DNA from: Novosphingobium sp. 18050
GTDB lineage: Bacteria > Pseudomonadota > Alphaproteobacteria > Sphingomonadales > Sphingomonadaceae
Reading direction: 5' to 3'
Length of the DNA stretch: 64,000 bases
Assembly (NCBI RefSeq): GCF_902706195.1
Contig: NZ_CACSJO010000006.1
Span: 1 to 64,000 of the forward strand
Translations under genes and position numbers: made by a program
Shown: in pieces, positions 54,801 to 63,617 of the stretch
How the letters are laid out: every line of letters starts with the position of its first letter
How positions within the stretch are numbered: the first letter of the stretch is position 1
Notes under the pieces: model-generated
Told to the model about the DNA's origin: nothing
The model's input: the letters and a program-made list of their open reading frames with translations, nothing else
Database searches by the model: none

Positions 54801-54890
54801 CTGACGGGCCCCAACGCGGGGTGGCTGAAGGACAGCTATTCAGTACCACGCGTCGTCCGGTTGAGCGTCAACTGGAGCTTCGGACGTTAG
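51876..54890 (+). CDS. TonB-dependent receptor 3 with STN signalling domain
   Basis: A 1004-aa transducing receptor. After a signal peptide ending V-Y-A-R, residues about 27-100 form a secretin/TonB N-terminal (STN) domain (FAIPAGPLSEALTDFSRASG, then MKALLRGSGLTFRQRGEVIL). A spacer, plug (VRRLPDNTVADAMRRIPGVS) and long barrel follow. The STN domain plus the upstream FecI and FecR genes make a complete surface-signalling set. ATG 51876 has no ideal ribosome site; ATG 51871 is out of frame. The plug and barrel resemble the large-ligand sphingomonad receptors rather than classical ferric-citrate FecA, so the ligand is open. Confidence 0.94.
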   Translation: MKAFPRFAALATVAAVTPASIPVYARPTSFAIPAGPLSEALTDFSRASGIQVIADPAVLRGRRTGGVRGVMAAAQAMKALLRGSGLTFRQRGEVILIVSAPQSSAASIPPPSQLRRARAVAVPGSAVSDMVEAPAPMVVIGQRIADQRALATKRRARNIVDAIASDEVRRLPDNTVADAMRRIPGVSVVPIADNEHPRDVPIAPVVRGLTQAYNNVTINGMQVASTGIPDVASNSASRGVRLDILPTSLVSRLLVVKTFTPEFDPNAIGAAIDLQTRSAFDDGGRPFLSVESGTSSPSEWGQVQRQSRFGGHASVTASTTFGAEKQFGIVVSANYQRLQNNSNVHATGDSNFLSFYDDAGSRVDDAALGNGIPVPRQEKYWYNASDRRHMGATVRGEADLGALRLSVLAADYRFRDGYIRNEIVFDPEDAVLVDQTPTSGHFDSASAQVGYRGGVTHNETKVVQFDVNWQPTSRDEFSMRAGLSRATMHEAYDMVKFTAGQGETGAAVGTGALGFGYDTSGLQFSFDVPAQGYYDLSLYSADYWRHRSRQAAARVDTIHADWRHGLDGAGDGTGFAAGLAATRTSYAYGYQSLAFGTSDLGLTLAQAGYVSNAALPFNGSGLMLIAVDPTLGWRMFDENQSSIFITDGVENDHEDDFRHRETVLAGYAMARFESGPAEVLAGARLEHTGIATQGYFGAGDTWTTQTTSSGYLRLLPSLLVNYQMLPRLKLRAGYSRTIGRPSYESYAPRSSIDFASESSIGDGNAAGVHVNLGNPDIDPRMSDNFDLSLEWSLTRRLDGMISGALFRKEIANEIFDAVTVGYDYGGIYYRNAMVTKPTNATAAHISGLELSAVIGSLEAVIPALSGFGVSANWTVLGGAMSVPMKGGAVRTVDRLVGQPDEIRNLAVFYNRGGFELRGAMNWTGRALRSIAPDTVPQDVYWAPRRQFDVQARYRFGAGVSAILDIANLTRERVTSLTGPNAGWLKDSYSVPRVVRLSVNWSFGR

Positions 54891-54922
54891 GGCCTTGTCC
54901 GGCGGCTGGGTGGCTGGCGCGA

Positions 54923-55792
54923 TCAGTTCCTGGCCGCGCACTTTGCCAGGTATCCGCGCAGCAGGGCCGGATAGTTGGTCTGGATGGTGTTGGCGCCCAT
55001 AGCCTGTAACTTGCTGAGTGCGGCGCAGGCATTTGTAGCACTGCGCACCATCAGGTCGTCGGTTTCGCCAAGGCTGTTGGCCCAGATCCGCGCGGGCAGG
55101 GCCTGGATCTGTGCGCGGGCTTTCGGGCTCAGCGACTGTGCATCGCCGTGGACGATACGCACCGGCGACAGGCCTTCGTTGATGCCCTCCAGAGTGGCAT
55201 CCTTGGTCAGGCGGGTCATCACCTGAAGGTCCGGCTCCAACGCCCGAGCCGCGCGCAGAAGGTTGCTGTCGGCATCGAACATCTCGATCTGACCGGCCAT
55301 GCCAAGACCCTGTATCACCGCGAGGACGGGAGCGATGTGATCTGTCTTCATGTCGATGTCGACGAGCACCCGGCCGCAGGTATGCATCAGCATTTCCAGC
55401 AGCGTCGGCGGCGGGGTGTCGGCGCCTTTCAGCCGCAGGCTGCGCAGCTGCGCATAAGTCAGGTCCTCGCCCTTGCCGGTGCCATTCGTGGTGCGATCGA
55501 CGGTATGGTCATGCATGATGAAAGGCACGCCGTCACTGCTGACCTGGACATCGATCTCGACGAAATCGGCGCCCGCTGCCACGGCTTCGTCGATGGCCGC
55601 CAGCGAGTTCTCGGGCACCTTGAGATGGCCGCCGCGATGCGAAGCGATCATCACCGGGCCGCGTGGATCGGCCCATTCGCGGGTGAGGGCGGCGATGCGG
55701 GGCGTCTCGCCGCAGAAGGGCGCGGCGAGGGTAGGGTGCGCAATCAGGGGAAAGGCCAGAACGGCGGCGGCTTTCGTCAGGTTCGCAATCAT
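54923..55792 (-). CDS. Secreted glycerophosphodiester phosphodiesterase 2
   Basis: A 289-aa GDPD with a Sec signal peptide (MIANLTKAAAVLAFPLIAHP, cleavage near T-L-A-A). The active site reads ASHRGGHLKVPENSLAAIDE, FVEIDVQVSSDG and MHDHTVDRTTNGTG, giving the HRG, E-x-D and HD catalytic residues. It is convergent with TonB receptor 3 and co-oriented with receptor 4 immediately upstream, from which it is separated by 107 bp. A longer frame to 55927 lacks the signal peptide position and ribosome site. Confidence 0.93.
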   Translation of the reverse strand: MIANLTKAAAVLAFPLIAHPTLAAPFCGETPRIAALTREWADPRGPVMIASHRGGHLKVPENSLAAIDEAVAAGADFVEIDVQVSSDGVPFIMHDHTVDRTTNGTGKGEDLTYAQLRSLRLKGADTPPPTLLEMLMHTCGRVLVDIDMKTDHIAPVLAVIQGLGMAGQIEMFDADSNLLRAARALEPDLQVMTRLTKDATLEGINEGLSPVRIVHGDAQSLSPKARAQIQALPARIWANSLGETDDLMVRSATNACAALSKLQAMGANTIQTNYPALLRGYLAKCAARN

Positions 55793-55899
55793 CGCGGGGA
55801 AATTCCGATCGGTTTCGGGAAACGGAGTGGGAGAAGCACAAGGCAGGCCAAGGCTTGTCCCGCCCCGCGCTTCTCCTGTATTGTCACGACGGTTTGGTG

Positions 55900-58674
55900 T
55901 CAGAACCGCGCGTTTACACCGAGCCACAGGACGCGGCCCTTCTGGGCGCGCTCGGCCAGCAGTTCGCCGGTCGGCATCTTGCGATAGTATTCGATATTCG
56001 ACTTGGTGAGGTTCTGGCCCTCGGCGATCAGCGTCACGTTTTCCAGCGCCTTCCAGCGCACCTGCGCCGAGAATTCGCCGCGATGCCGGCTGTGGATGTC
56101 GAAGATCGAGGCGTCCTCATTGATCGACTTGAGGTAGTCCCCGACGTAGCTGTAAGCGACCGAGGCGCCGAACACCGAAGTTTCGTAGGAAACGGTGCCA
56201 TTGGCGAGGAACTTTGGCTGTCCTTCCAGCCCACCGACCTTGCGCAGGGATTCGTCGGACTGGATCACCGTCTGCTTGCCGTCGATGAAGGTGGCATTGG
56301 CAGACAGCACGAAGTTGCTGAGAAAGCCGGAAACCAGGTCGCGAAGATCCTGACGGGCAGATAGTTCGAGACCCCTGAGTGAAGCCGTTTGCGAGTTCAT
56401 CGGCGTGGTGATGCGCGCAGTGTAGGTCTGTCCATTGTATTGATAATTGTCGTCGGTCACGTTCTGCGTGAAGATCAGGTTCTTGATGTCTTTATAGAAC
56501 AGCGCGACCGAAAGCATGCTGCCACGCGTTGGATACCATTCCAGCGACAGGTCGAAGTTGTTCGAAGTGCGCGGCTTGAGATCCGGGTTGCCGCGCGTCA
56601 CGCCGATGACGTTCTCCTCGCTGTCGTCGGGCAGGCCCACGGATTCGCCGATCGCGTAGTAGGAGAAGTTGGGGCGGCCGATCGTCTTGCTGTAACCGGC
56701 GCGGGTGATCACGCCGTTGTTGAAGTCGTAGCTGGCAATGAGCGAGGGCAGGAGATAGGCGTAGTCGGCCTTGCGCTTGGTTCGCACGTATTGGGCGGCG
56801 GCGTTGGGCGTGGCGGCAAGGTTTTCGTCCTGCGACCACAGGTTGATGCGGTTCACGGTGGAATCGTAACGCAGGCCGGCGCGCAAGTTGAAGGCATCGG
56901 TCCGGTAGTTCGCCTCGAGGAATGCGGCGGCGACCTTCTCGTTGAGATCGTAGTCGCTCTGGATGTTGTTGTCGCTGTTGTCGTCTGTGCTGGGATAGCC
57001 GGCGGCGACCCAGGCGGCGCGATAGGCTGCGTCATCGATCAGTAGGAAGTCGACGTCCGGATCGGTTGTGCCCAGCCGTGTCGATCGCACGAACCCTGAC
57101 ATGGTCGGCGCCGCTGCGCCGTTGGTGCCCGGAATTTTCCCGCTTTCCAGGTTCTCGTCATAAGACTGGTCGGTGCTCTGGAAGCTCGCGCCCACGTTGA
57201 AGCCGAAGCCGCGATCGTCGGCGCCAAAGTTGTAGTCGAAGTTGGCGCCCACGAACGTCAGGTCCTGTGCGGCGCGCTGGGTGATGTGCTGGATGTAGCT
57301 CTGGACGTAGTTCGCCGCGTCGTTGCCGTAATCCGTGTTAGGAAACGAGAGCACCGGATAGCCGCCGCTCAGGTCGTAGGAGAAGCCACCATTGGCGGTG
57401 TTGCTGGCCATCTGGAACTTGGAACGGTCGCGGATGGTGTTGAGCCGGGCCAGCGAATGCGAGGCGCGCAAATGCATGCCGACGTCGTCGCTCAGCGCCT
57501 GGTCGAGGATGCCTGAAACCACGAAGGTCTCGCGCTTCTGCGGCTGGTGCGAGTAGCCCAGAGCCGTCCGCCCCTTCGCCCATGTGCCCGAGGTTTCGGT
57601 CTGACCGGTCGGGGCGTTGGCGGTGTCGGCGGTTGCAAGGTATTCGTTACGGACTTCGTCTTCCTTCTGGAAGAAATAGCCAGTGTAAAGCGACGCATAG
57701 GTCGTCTTGCTGGGGTTGTACTCCAGCTTCATGACGCCGGATGCGCGGGTGACGGTATCATCGTAGACGAATATCTGGTTGCGCGAGGCTGCCGAATATC
57801 CATTCGTATCGGTAAGGTCGTTGTAATCCGCGATCTGTTTGCCGGTAGTCTTGTTGTAAAGAAGGTAGCTGTTGTCGACCGCGCCGGGCTTCTGGTCGTA
57901 GTTACTGGAGTTGTAGCGCGCATAGGAGCCCGATACGACCACGCCAAAGTCGCGGTTTTCGCCGAACACGCTGGAGAACGTTGCGTCGGTACGCAGGTTT
58001 TTGCCCTGGTCAACGTCCAGCGCGCCGGCGGTGGAGTTGTCGCCGATCGAGGCGCGGGCGGTGACCGTGGTCTTGCCGGTGTCGAAAGCGCTGGCGGTTA
58101 TCAGGTCTAGCTGGCCGCTGAGCGCGTGGGGATCGAGGCTGGCGGTGATGGTCTTGACCGCGTCGATGCGGCTGACAAACGAGGGGGGCAGCAGTTCGAT
58201 GCGCGCGCCGCGGCTGTCCTGGGATGTCGTCGCCAGCGGCAGACCGTCGATGGTGACGAGGTTGTAGCTGGACCCAATTCCTCGGATCATTACGCTTTCG
58301 GCGAGGTCGGGCGAGCGGTCGTCGGCGGTGGCAAAGTCCGGCACCAGGGCAACCCCCGGGATGCGCTGGGCAACCTGTGCGATAGTAAGGTCGGGCAGCA
58401 GGCCGGCCTGGTCCTGGGCGACTGAGTCCGAAATGCCGATTGCGCGGCGCTTGGCCTCGATCGCGGCGGCATTGGACGAGCGGTAGCCGGTGACGACGAT
58501 ACCTGCGGCCTCGCCTTCAGTATCGCGGGCATCGGCGGCGCGGTTCTGGATTTCGTCGGCATCGGGTCCGGAAGGCGGCGTTGCAGCGTCCTGCGCGAAG
58601 ACCGGTGCGCTGACCAGGCCGGCGATAAGGGCGGAGCCTGCGACGGCGTAGCGGAACTTGGAGATGCGTTTCAT
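55900..58674 (-). CDS. TonB-dependent receptor 4
   Basis: A 924-aa receptor lacking an STN domain. The signal peptide is MKRISKFRYAVAGSALIAGL... ending V-F-A-Q. The TonB box is near GIVVTGYRSSNAAAIEAKR, the plug includes VAQDQAGLLPDLTIAQVAQR and MIRGIGSSYNLVTIDGLPLA, and the barrel closes with YRKMPTGELLAERAQKGRVL and a terminal aromatic strand. It belongs to the long-plug sphingomonad type. Its gene lies between two secreted GDPD genes on the same strand, which suggests import of a phosphodiester or its product. Confidence 0.94.
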   Translation of the reverse strand: MKRISKFRYAVAGSALIAGLVSAPVFAQDAATPPSGPDADEIQNRAADARDTEGEAAGIVVTGYRSSNAAAIEAKRRAIGISDSVAQDQAGLLPDLTIAQVAQRIPGVALVPDFATADDRSPDLAESVMIRGIGSSYNLVTIDGLPLATTSQDSRGARIELLPPSFVSRIDAVKTITASLDPHALSGQLDLITASAFDTGKTTVTARASIGDNSTAGALDVDQGKNLRTDATFSSVFGENRDFGVVVSGSYARYNSSNYDQKPGAVDNSYLLYNKTTGKQIADYNDLTDTNGYSAASRNQIFVYDDTVTRASGVMKLEYNPSKTTYASLYTGYFFQKEDEVRNEYLATADTANAPTGQTETSGTWAKGRTALGYSHQPQKRETFVVSGILDQALSDDVGMHLRASHSLARLNTIRDRSKFQMASNTANGGFSYDLSGGYPVLSFPNTDYGNDAANYVQSYIQHITQRAAQDLTFVGANFDYNFGADDRGFGFNVGASFQSTDQSYDENLESGKIPGTNGAAAPTMSGFVRSTRLGTTDPDVDFLLIDDAAYRAAWVAAGYPSTDDNSDNNIQSDYDLNEKVAAAFLEANYRTDAFNLRAGLRYDSTVNRINLWSQDENLAATPNAAAQYVRTKRKADYAYLLPSLIASYDFNNGVITRAGYSKTIGRPNFSYYAIGESVGLPDDSEENVIGVTRGNPDLKPRTSNNFDLSLEWYPTRGSMLSVALFYKDIKNLIFTQNVTDDNYQYNGQTYTARITTPMNSQTASLRGLELSARQDLRDLVSGFLSNFVLSANATFIDGKQTVIQSDESLRKVGGLEGQPKFLANGTVSYETSVFGASVAYSYVGDYLKSINEDASIFDIHSRHRGEFSAQVRWKALENVTLIAEGQNLTKSNIEYYRKMPTGELLAERAQKGRVLWLGVNARF

Positions 58675-58768
58675 GGGTACAGCTATCCTGTGAACGAAAA
58701 GCGAGAGTCGAAATCCGAAGGAGGTGCGCGCGCGGCGCCAAAGGCCCGATGGGCCTGGTCGACCGGTT

Positions 58769-59788
58769 TTATTCGGCCGGGGGCTCGCAACGGTAGGCGG
58801 CGGCGTTGGTACGCTGCAGGTAGGTCTTGAGCGCAATCGGCTCGTCGGTCTGGACTGCGTCGACACCCAGGGCGATCAACTTGCCCCAGACGAGGTCGGG
58901 GTCAGCCACGGCCTCGCGATCGTCGAAGGCACGTCCGGCAAGGCCGTCGATCCAGTAGCGCGCGCAGCGGGTATGGACGATCGGGGCGACGAGTGCGGTG
59001 AACGCTTCGTCCTTGACGTCGATCTCGTAGCTGACCGGCCTGAGTGTATCATAGGCGGCGATGGCGGCGGCGGGGTCGGTATGGATGTAGGGCTGGCGCA
59101 GGATCGGCTGGAACCGCACCGATGCCGCCCACGGCGCCGCGGCAAGGATCGTCGCGACCGGCGCTTCCGCCTTGAACAGAACCTGCGCACGCATGCCTGC
59201 TGCATCGACTTGCGCCAGTACAGCGGCCGAAAGTGGTGCCTTGGCATCGACGTTGATAAGGATCTTGTCCTTCGCCGCGCGCAGCGCCTGCTTCAGGGTC
59301 GGGATACGACGCTTGCTGAGCGGCGTGCCGTCGCCCCGGCCCTCGCGCAGGCGAAGTTTGCGAAGCTGCGCCCAGTCGAGGTCCTCGACCTTGCCCACGC
59401 CATCCGTCATGCGTTGCAGCGCAGGGTCGTGCATCAGCATTAGCTTGCCATCACGCGAGGCGCGCACGTCGAGTTCGACCATGTCGATCCCGGCCTTGAT
59501 GCAGGCCTTGATGGCGTCGACGCTGTTTTCGGAAGTGTCGTGCCAGCACCCGCGATGGGCGACAACCATGACAGAGCCGTCAGGCCCGGCAAGTCGTCGT
59601 TCCAACTCGGCTTTGCCGAGTGCGACTTTGGCAAAATCCTGCGCGGCGGCCGGAGCCATATACAACGAGACAGATGCAATGGCTGCGCAAGAAATGCTCA
59701 GTGCAGCCCCCTTGTCGGCGATTTTAAATCCTATGAATTGTGATGAGTTCAGATGATATAGGCGTCTCAACAGGCTCCATGTTGGCAT
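58769..59788 (-). CDS. Secreted glycerophosphodiester phosphodiesterase 3
   Basis: A GDPD of up to 339 aa. The signal-like stretch IADKGAALSISCAAIASVSL precedes a cleavable A-A-A-Q. Catalytic motifs: VAHRGCWHDTSENSVDAI, MVELDVRASRDG and LMHDPALQRMTDGVG. ATG 59788 is the first reasonable ATG, but no ribosome site is visible there and the leader before the signal is unusually long, so the true start may be further in. It is 94 bp upstream of TonB receptor 4, suggesting one transcriptional unit of GDPD, receptor and GDPD. Confidence 0.85.
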   Translation of the reverse strand: MPTWSLLRRLYHLNSSQFIGFKIADKGAALSISCAAIASVSLYMAPAAAQDFAKVALGKAELERRLAGPDGSVMVVAHRGCWHDTSENSVDAIKACIKAGIDMVELDVRASRDGKLMLMHDPALQRMTDGVGKVEDLDWAQLRKLRLREGRGDGTPLSKRRIPTLKQALRAAKDKILINVDAKAPLSAAVLAQVDAAGMRAQVLFKAEAPVATILAAAPWAASVRFQPILRQPYIHTDPAAAIAAYDTLRPVSYEIDVKDEAFTALVAPIVHTRCARYWIDGLAGRAFDDREAVADPDLVWGKLIALGVDAVQTDEPIALKTYLQRTNAAAYRCEPPAE

Positions 59789-59952
59789 GGAGGTTATTTT
59801 TTCGTGCATGTCTGGCACAAGATGTTCCCGATTGCGCAAGGTGTTTCGCGTATCTTCACCGAGATGACGCCGCGCATCTTCATATCTTACAGCCGCTGCG
59901 AAATTTTTCTCGCGGGATCGGGAACTGGCCTGAATGTAATCCTGTTACGACC

Positions 59953-60567
59953 TCAGTCCTGAGGTCCACACCAACCGGGGAGAAAGTCGGCATCCTTGTC
60001 GCGGGCAAGTGACAGGGCTTTGGTCAAGGCAGCCTCGGGGGCGTTGGCGAGTTTTTTCGTGCTGATCCGATGGCGCAGGAAATCTGCCCAGAGAAATTCT
60101 GAATATGGCGTCGGGACCTTGGCATAGCCACCGGCACGCCGCAGCGCACCTGCGAGCGATCGAAACGGGTCGTCGCTGAGATCCCCGATGCTCTTGGGCA
60201 GGTCTTTCGCAGACTGGCGTTTGCCTTGCGCATCATAGGGATGGAGCCAGTTCCTGTTATCCATGAAAACAAGGAAGGCCTGACGCTTGAGCACTCGCAG
60301 GTCAGCAACGACATTGACCAGCACATGGCCCGCGCCTTCCTGATGAAGGGCCAGTGCCAGGTGATGATGGTCGATCAGCCAATGGCGCTCGTCCGGCCCG
60401 ATCACGACCGGCAGCATGTGCCGTCCGAGAAACTCGGGGCCGTCGTGTTCGCTATGCTCGCGCCAGAGGCGGCGCTTTCGTTCGACCTCGCTCATCCCCA
60501 CGGTCATCTGCGTAGGGCGCAGGGCGGTGACTTCGACGGGGCGTAGGAAAGGTTCGATCATCTTCAT
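59953..60567 (-). CDS. ParB-like nuclease-fold protein (ParBc_2 type)
   Basis: A 204-aa protein. FLRPVEVTALRPTQMTVGMS at the start and WLIDHHHLALALHQEGAGHV match the putative ParB-like nuclease family PF08857, not chromosome-partitioning ParB. It is coupled by an ATGA overlap to the SulP transporter gene. The family's role is unknown; a nuclease or nucleotide-related activity has been proposed for the fold. Its tail ends in a free cysteine region (WCGPQD). Confidence 0.8.
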   Translation of the reverse strand: MKMIEPFLRPVEVTALRPTQMTVGMSEVERKRRLWREHSEHDGPEFLGRHMLPVVIGPDERHWLIDHHHLALALHQEGAGHVLVNVVADLRVLKRQAFLVFMDNRNWLHPYDAQGKRQSAKDLPKSIGDLSDDPFRSLAGALRRAGGYAKVPTPYSEFLWADFLRHRISTKKLANAPEAALTKALSLARDKDADFLPGWCGPQD

Positions 60568-62180
60568 GGCGTTGCTGCTTTCACGGGCGCTGCTAGAGCG
60601 GCTTTCACGGCATCGTCGACACTGAAATGGCTTCGCTGAACGAGTTCCCCGGCGCCGGATTTCGCCAGCAGGTCGCGTAGTTGATCGTGCAGCCGGGCAT
60701 AGAGGACGGCAACCCCGCGTTTCGTCATCGCCCCGTCGAATTCGATGAGAGCATCGAGCGCGGTGCTGTCCATGTCCGGGCTTTCCTCAAGGCTGAGGAC
60801 CAGCATCGTCACGTTCGCCGCCGCCGTCGCGCTTTTTGTGACTTCTGCGAGCACCCGGTCGGCGTTCGCGAAGAAGATCGGTGCAACGGGGCGGGCGATC
60901 AGCATGTTCGGAATGGGCCGGGCCTCAGGATGGCGGCTCCAGTCCACATAGTCGTGGCTCCCATCCAACTGACCCAGAAAGACGATGTGCGGGGCCGCCA
61001 GCCGGCGCAGCAGCGCTGCGATCGACAGTGCGATTGCCAGCAGCATCCCGTCCAGCACGCCGAACGCCATTACCCCCGCGGCGGAGGTCAGCGCGACGTA
61101 CTGATCCCGGTCGAGACGCCAGAGGCGAAGTAGCGGCGCCGGGCTGAGCGCGTGCGACAGTGCGGCGATCACGACGGCGGCAAGCACCGGCTTGGGCAGC
61201 TCGGCGATCGCGGGGGCGGCGACCAGGACCATAACGGTGAGGGCGCAGGCAGCCAGAACGGCGGTCCAGCGGGTCTGCGCGCCAGCGGCCTCGGCAGCTG
61301 ATCCCGCCGAAAATCCTGCTCCCACCGGCATGCCTTGCACCAGCGCAGCACCGACATTGGCTATACCCAGCGACAGGAGTTCGCGATCCGGCTCCACCGT
61401 ATCGCCATGGCGTAGCGCCAAGGCGCGGATCGTACCCCAGCTTTCGGCGAAAAGAATAAGCACGAGAGGCAGGACCAGCTGCGCCAGTTGCGAGAAGGCG
61501 CGAAACGTCATGCCGGGCCATTGCGGCCATTGGAGCGCGGTATCGATCGTACCCACCACGGCAACCCCATGCGCGGAAAGCGAAAGCGCGGTCGATGCAA
61601 GGATGCTGCCGGCCAGCACGCAGAATGCACCGGGAATGGCGGGCCATCGCCTGAACAGGAATAAGGCGCCCAATGCCAGTGCGCCGGTGACGAGGCTCGG
61701 GACATGCCACTGCGGAATGGTGCGTATCAGGCTAATCGCGATACCGGCAATGGATGAACCCTGTTCCGGTACACCGACGATGGAGGGAAGCTGGCGCAAG
61801 ATGATGGTGATCGCCAGTCCGAATGCAAAACCACGCAGGACAGGCCGGGATACAAAGCCCGTAAGGCTACCCAGACGCCCGGCGGCCGCGATGAGGAAGA
61901 ACAGGCCTGCCAGGGCGACGGCAACCGTGGCGATCGCGGCCTTCTGCGCTACGCTGCCGGGAAAGACCGCCAGCGTAGCGGCAAGGATGGCCGCCGAGGA
62001 CGAGGTGGGCGACACGATCGCAAAGCGGCTTCTTCCGACGAGTGCGTAGATCAGGCAGCCCGCTATCGCCGCCATCACCGCGTGCTGGGGAGGGAGCCCG
62101 GCGATTCCGGCATAGGCAACCGCTTCGGGAAGCATCAGTCCCGCAACGGACAGTCCAGCGATCATGTCTCCCCGGCGCAT
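60564..62180 (-). CDS. SulP-family anion transporter (sulfate permease)
   Basis: A SulP transporter of 538 aa from ATG 62180 (AGAAGG five bases upstream; ATG 62240 would add a short unconserved leader). The membrane domain has the family opening (DMIAGLSVAGLMLPEAVAYA) and about eleven helices, and the C-terminus is a STAS domain (MLIARPVAPIFFANADRVLA, then SPDMDSTALDALIEF). It moves sulfate, bicarbonate or other anions. The next gene, the ParB-like one, overlaps its stop. It is a second potential sulfate route besides the ABC transporter at 41-45 kb. Confidence 0.9.
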   Translation of the reverse strand: MRRGDMIAGLSVAGLMLPEAVAYAGIAGLPPQHAVMAAIAGCLIYALVGRSRFAIVSPTSSSAAILAATLAVFPGSVAQKAAIATVAVALAGLFFLIAAAGRLGSLTGFVSRPVLRGFAFGLAITIILRQLPSIVGVPEQGSSIAGIAISLIRTIPQWHVPSLVTGALALGALFLFRRWPAIPGAFCVLAGSILASTALSLSAHGVAVVGTIDTALQWPQWPGMTFRAFSQLAQLVLPLVLILFAESWGTIRALALRHGDTVEPDRELLSLGIANVGAALVQGMPVGAGFSAGSAAEAAGAQTRWTAVLAACALTVMVLVAAPAIAELPKPVLAAVVIAALSHALSPAPLLRLWRLDRDQYVALTSAAGVMAFGVLDGMLLAIALSIAALLRRLAAPHIVFLGQLDGSHDYVDWSRHPEARPIPNMLIARPVAPIFFANADRVLAEVTKSATAAANVTMLVLSLEESPDMDSTALDALIEFDGAMTKRGVAVLYARLHDQLRDLLAKSGAGELVQRSHFSVDDAVKAALAAPVKAATP

Positions 62181-62433
62181 CCTGCCTTCTAAACCGGAAT
62201 CAGCAACCTGCGAGCAAAACTTCGCATGATCTTCACGCATCGTGGCGGAAAAAGCCCAGCGGCCAGGGCCACTGGGCATAGTGTCAGGTCAGGGAAGATA
62301 TGGTCAAGGGAGGACCAGATCCGAGTGCGTCCTAAGCACTCAATATGAAGTAAATGAGACGCATAGCAGGCTAGAGGCTCGCTTGAGCGCCCATCCTGAT
62401 CGGCCATCCGATCTGCGTGAAATGAGCCGAACT

Positions 62434-63321
62434 TTAGGCTCCCAAGGCAAACTCGATGCGGTTCCGGCCATCTCGCTTGGCACGGTATAGAGCGCTGTCC
62501 GCGTGGGAGAGGAGCGATATGGCATCCAGCGCAACGGAGGCCCCGTCGGCACCAGCGGCGGCCTCGGCGATCCCGAAGCTCACCGTGACCCGGCCGAACG
62601 GGCTGCCCGGATGAGGGATATTCAGGTCATCTATGGCCCGCTGGCAGTTTGCTGCGACAGTGGCGGCGCCGCCGATGTCGGTGTCCGGCAATACTAGGAG
62701 AAACTCCTCCCCTCCATATCGGCAGGCTGCATCTCCCGCGCGGCGCAGGCATCCGATGAGTGCGCGCGCCACGGCATAGAGGCATGCGTCGCCCTGCGGG
62801 TGGCCCAGGCTGTCATTGTAATCCTTGAACCAGTCGATATCGATAGCGATCAAGGACAACGACTTGCCTGCGCGCCTCGACCGCCTCAACTCGCGGTGAA
62901 GTACGCTCTCCAGGCCGCGCCGGTTGAGCAGGCCCGTCAGATGATCTCGCCGGGCGGTGGCGATGAGGCGGCGGCGAGATTCTCGCAGCAGGTGTTCGAC
63001 CTGCACGCGCCGGGTCACATCCAGCACTATGAGCAGAAGCTCGAAAATGCCTCCGTTCCGGTCCGCAGTGGCATGAAACGTAACCTGATAATGGCGGCCA
63101 CCCGCGGTGAAATAGCGATCCGGCAGTGCATGTCCGAGCGCGGCGAGATCGAAACATCCCTGGACCACCGGACCTGCACCGGGGACGAGGTCGCCGGCCA
63201 GGCTGCCGGCTATCGTGTCCAGCATGAAGATCGAAGACATCGATGGGCTGGCCATCGTGACCCGGTGGCTGCGGTCCAGGACGCACAGCGTCATCGAGGG
63301 GGACGCAAACAGATGTTCCAT
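62434..63321 (-). CDS. Diguanylate cyclase (GGDEF) with N-terminal PAS-like domain
   Basis: A 295-aa enzyme making c-di-GMP. The N-terminal 120 residues form a PAS-like sensor (SMTLCVLDRSHRVTMASPSM). The active site is YGGEEF, preceded at the expected distance by RAGD, the product-inhibition I-site, so it should be feedback-controlled. The substrate helix DHLTGLLNRRGLE and metal-binding IDIDWFKDYNDSLGH are intact. The start is uncertain: ATG 63321, or an upstream TTG at 63354. Confidence 0.93.
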   Translation of the reverse strand: MEHLFASPSMTLCVLDRSHRVTMASPSMSSIFMLDTIAGSLAGDLVPGAGPVVQGCFDLAALGHALPDRYFTAGGRHYQVTFHATADRNGGIFELLLIVLDVTRRVQVEHLLRESRRRLIATARRDHLTGLLNRRGLESVLHRELRRSRRAGKSLSLIAIDIDWFKDYNDSLGHPQGDACLYAVARALIGCLRRAGDAACRYGGEEFLLVLPDTDIGGAATVAANCQRAIDDLNIPHPGSPFGRVTVSFGIAEAAAGADGASVALDAISLLSHADSALYRAKRDGRNRIEFALGA

Positions 63322-63617
63322 GAGCCTGCCGTCATGGTCCGCGGAATGGTTCAAGGAAAAGCCGCCCGGCCCACACGGGCACCGGCGCCCATGGCGGCTA
63401 TTTGCATTTTTATCAGGACTTTCCCGTAATTTTCATTTGGCCGGACCGTAGGCGCCGCCGCCCCTCACTGTCATGTAAAAGAATGTTAATCCCGGTCGAA
63501 CGTCCCGTACCGGGGCGTCCTGTAAAACATTGCAAAGACGCATCTCTAGACCTCGCAATCACCGCTCGCCCTGCTATTGAACAGCCATGCCTGCATGCGG
63601 GTGAAGAAGGACGGCGC

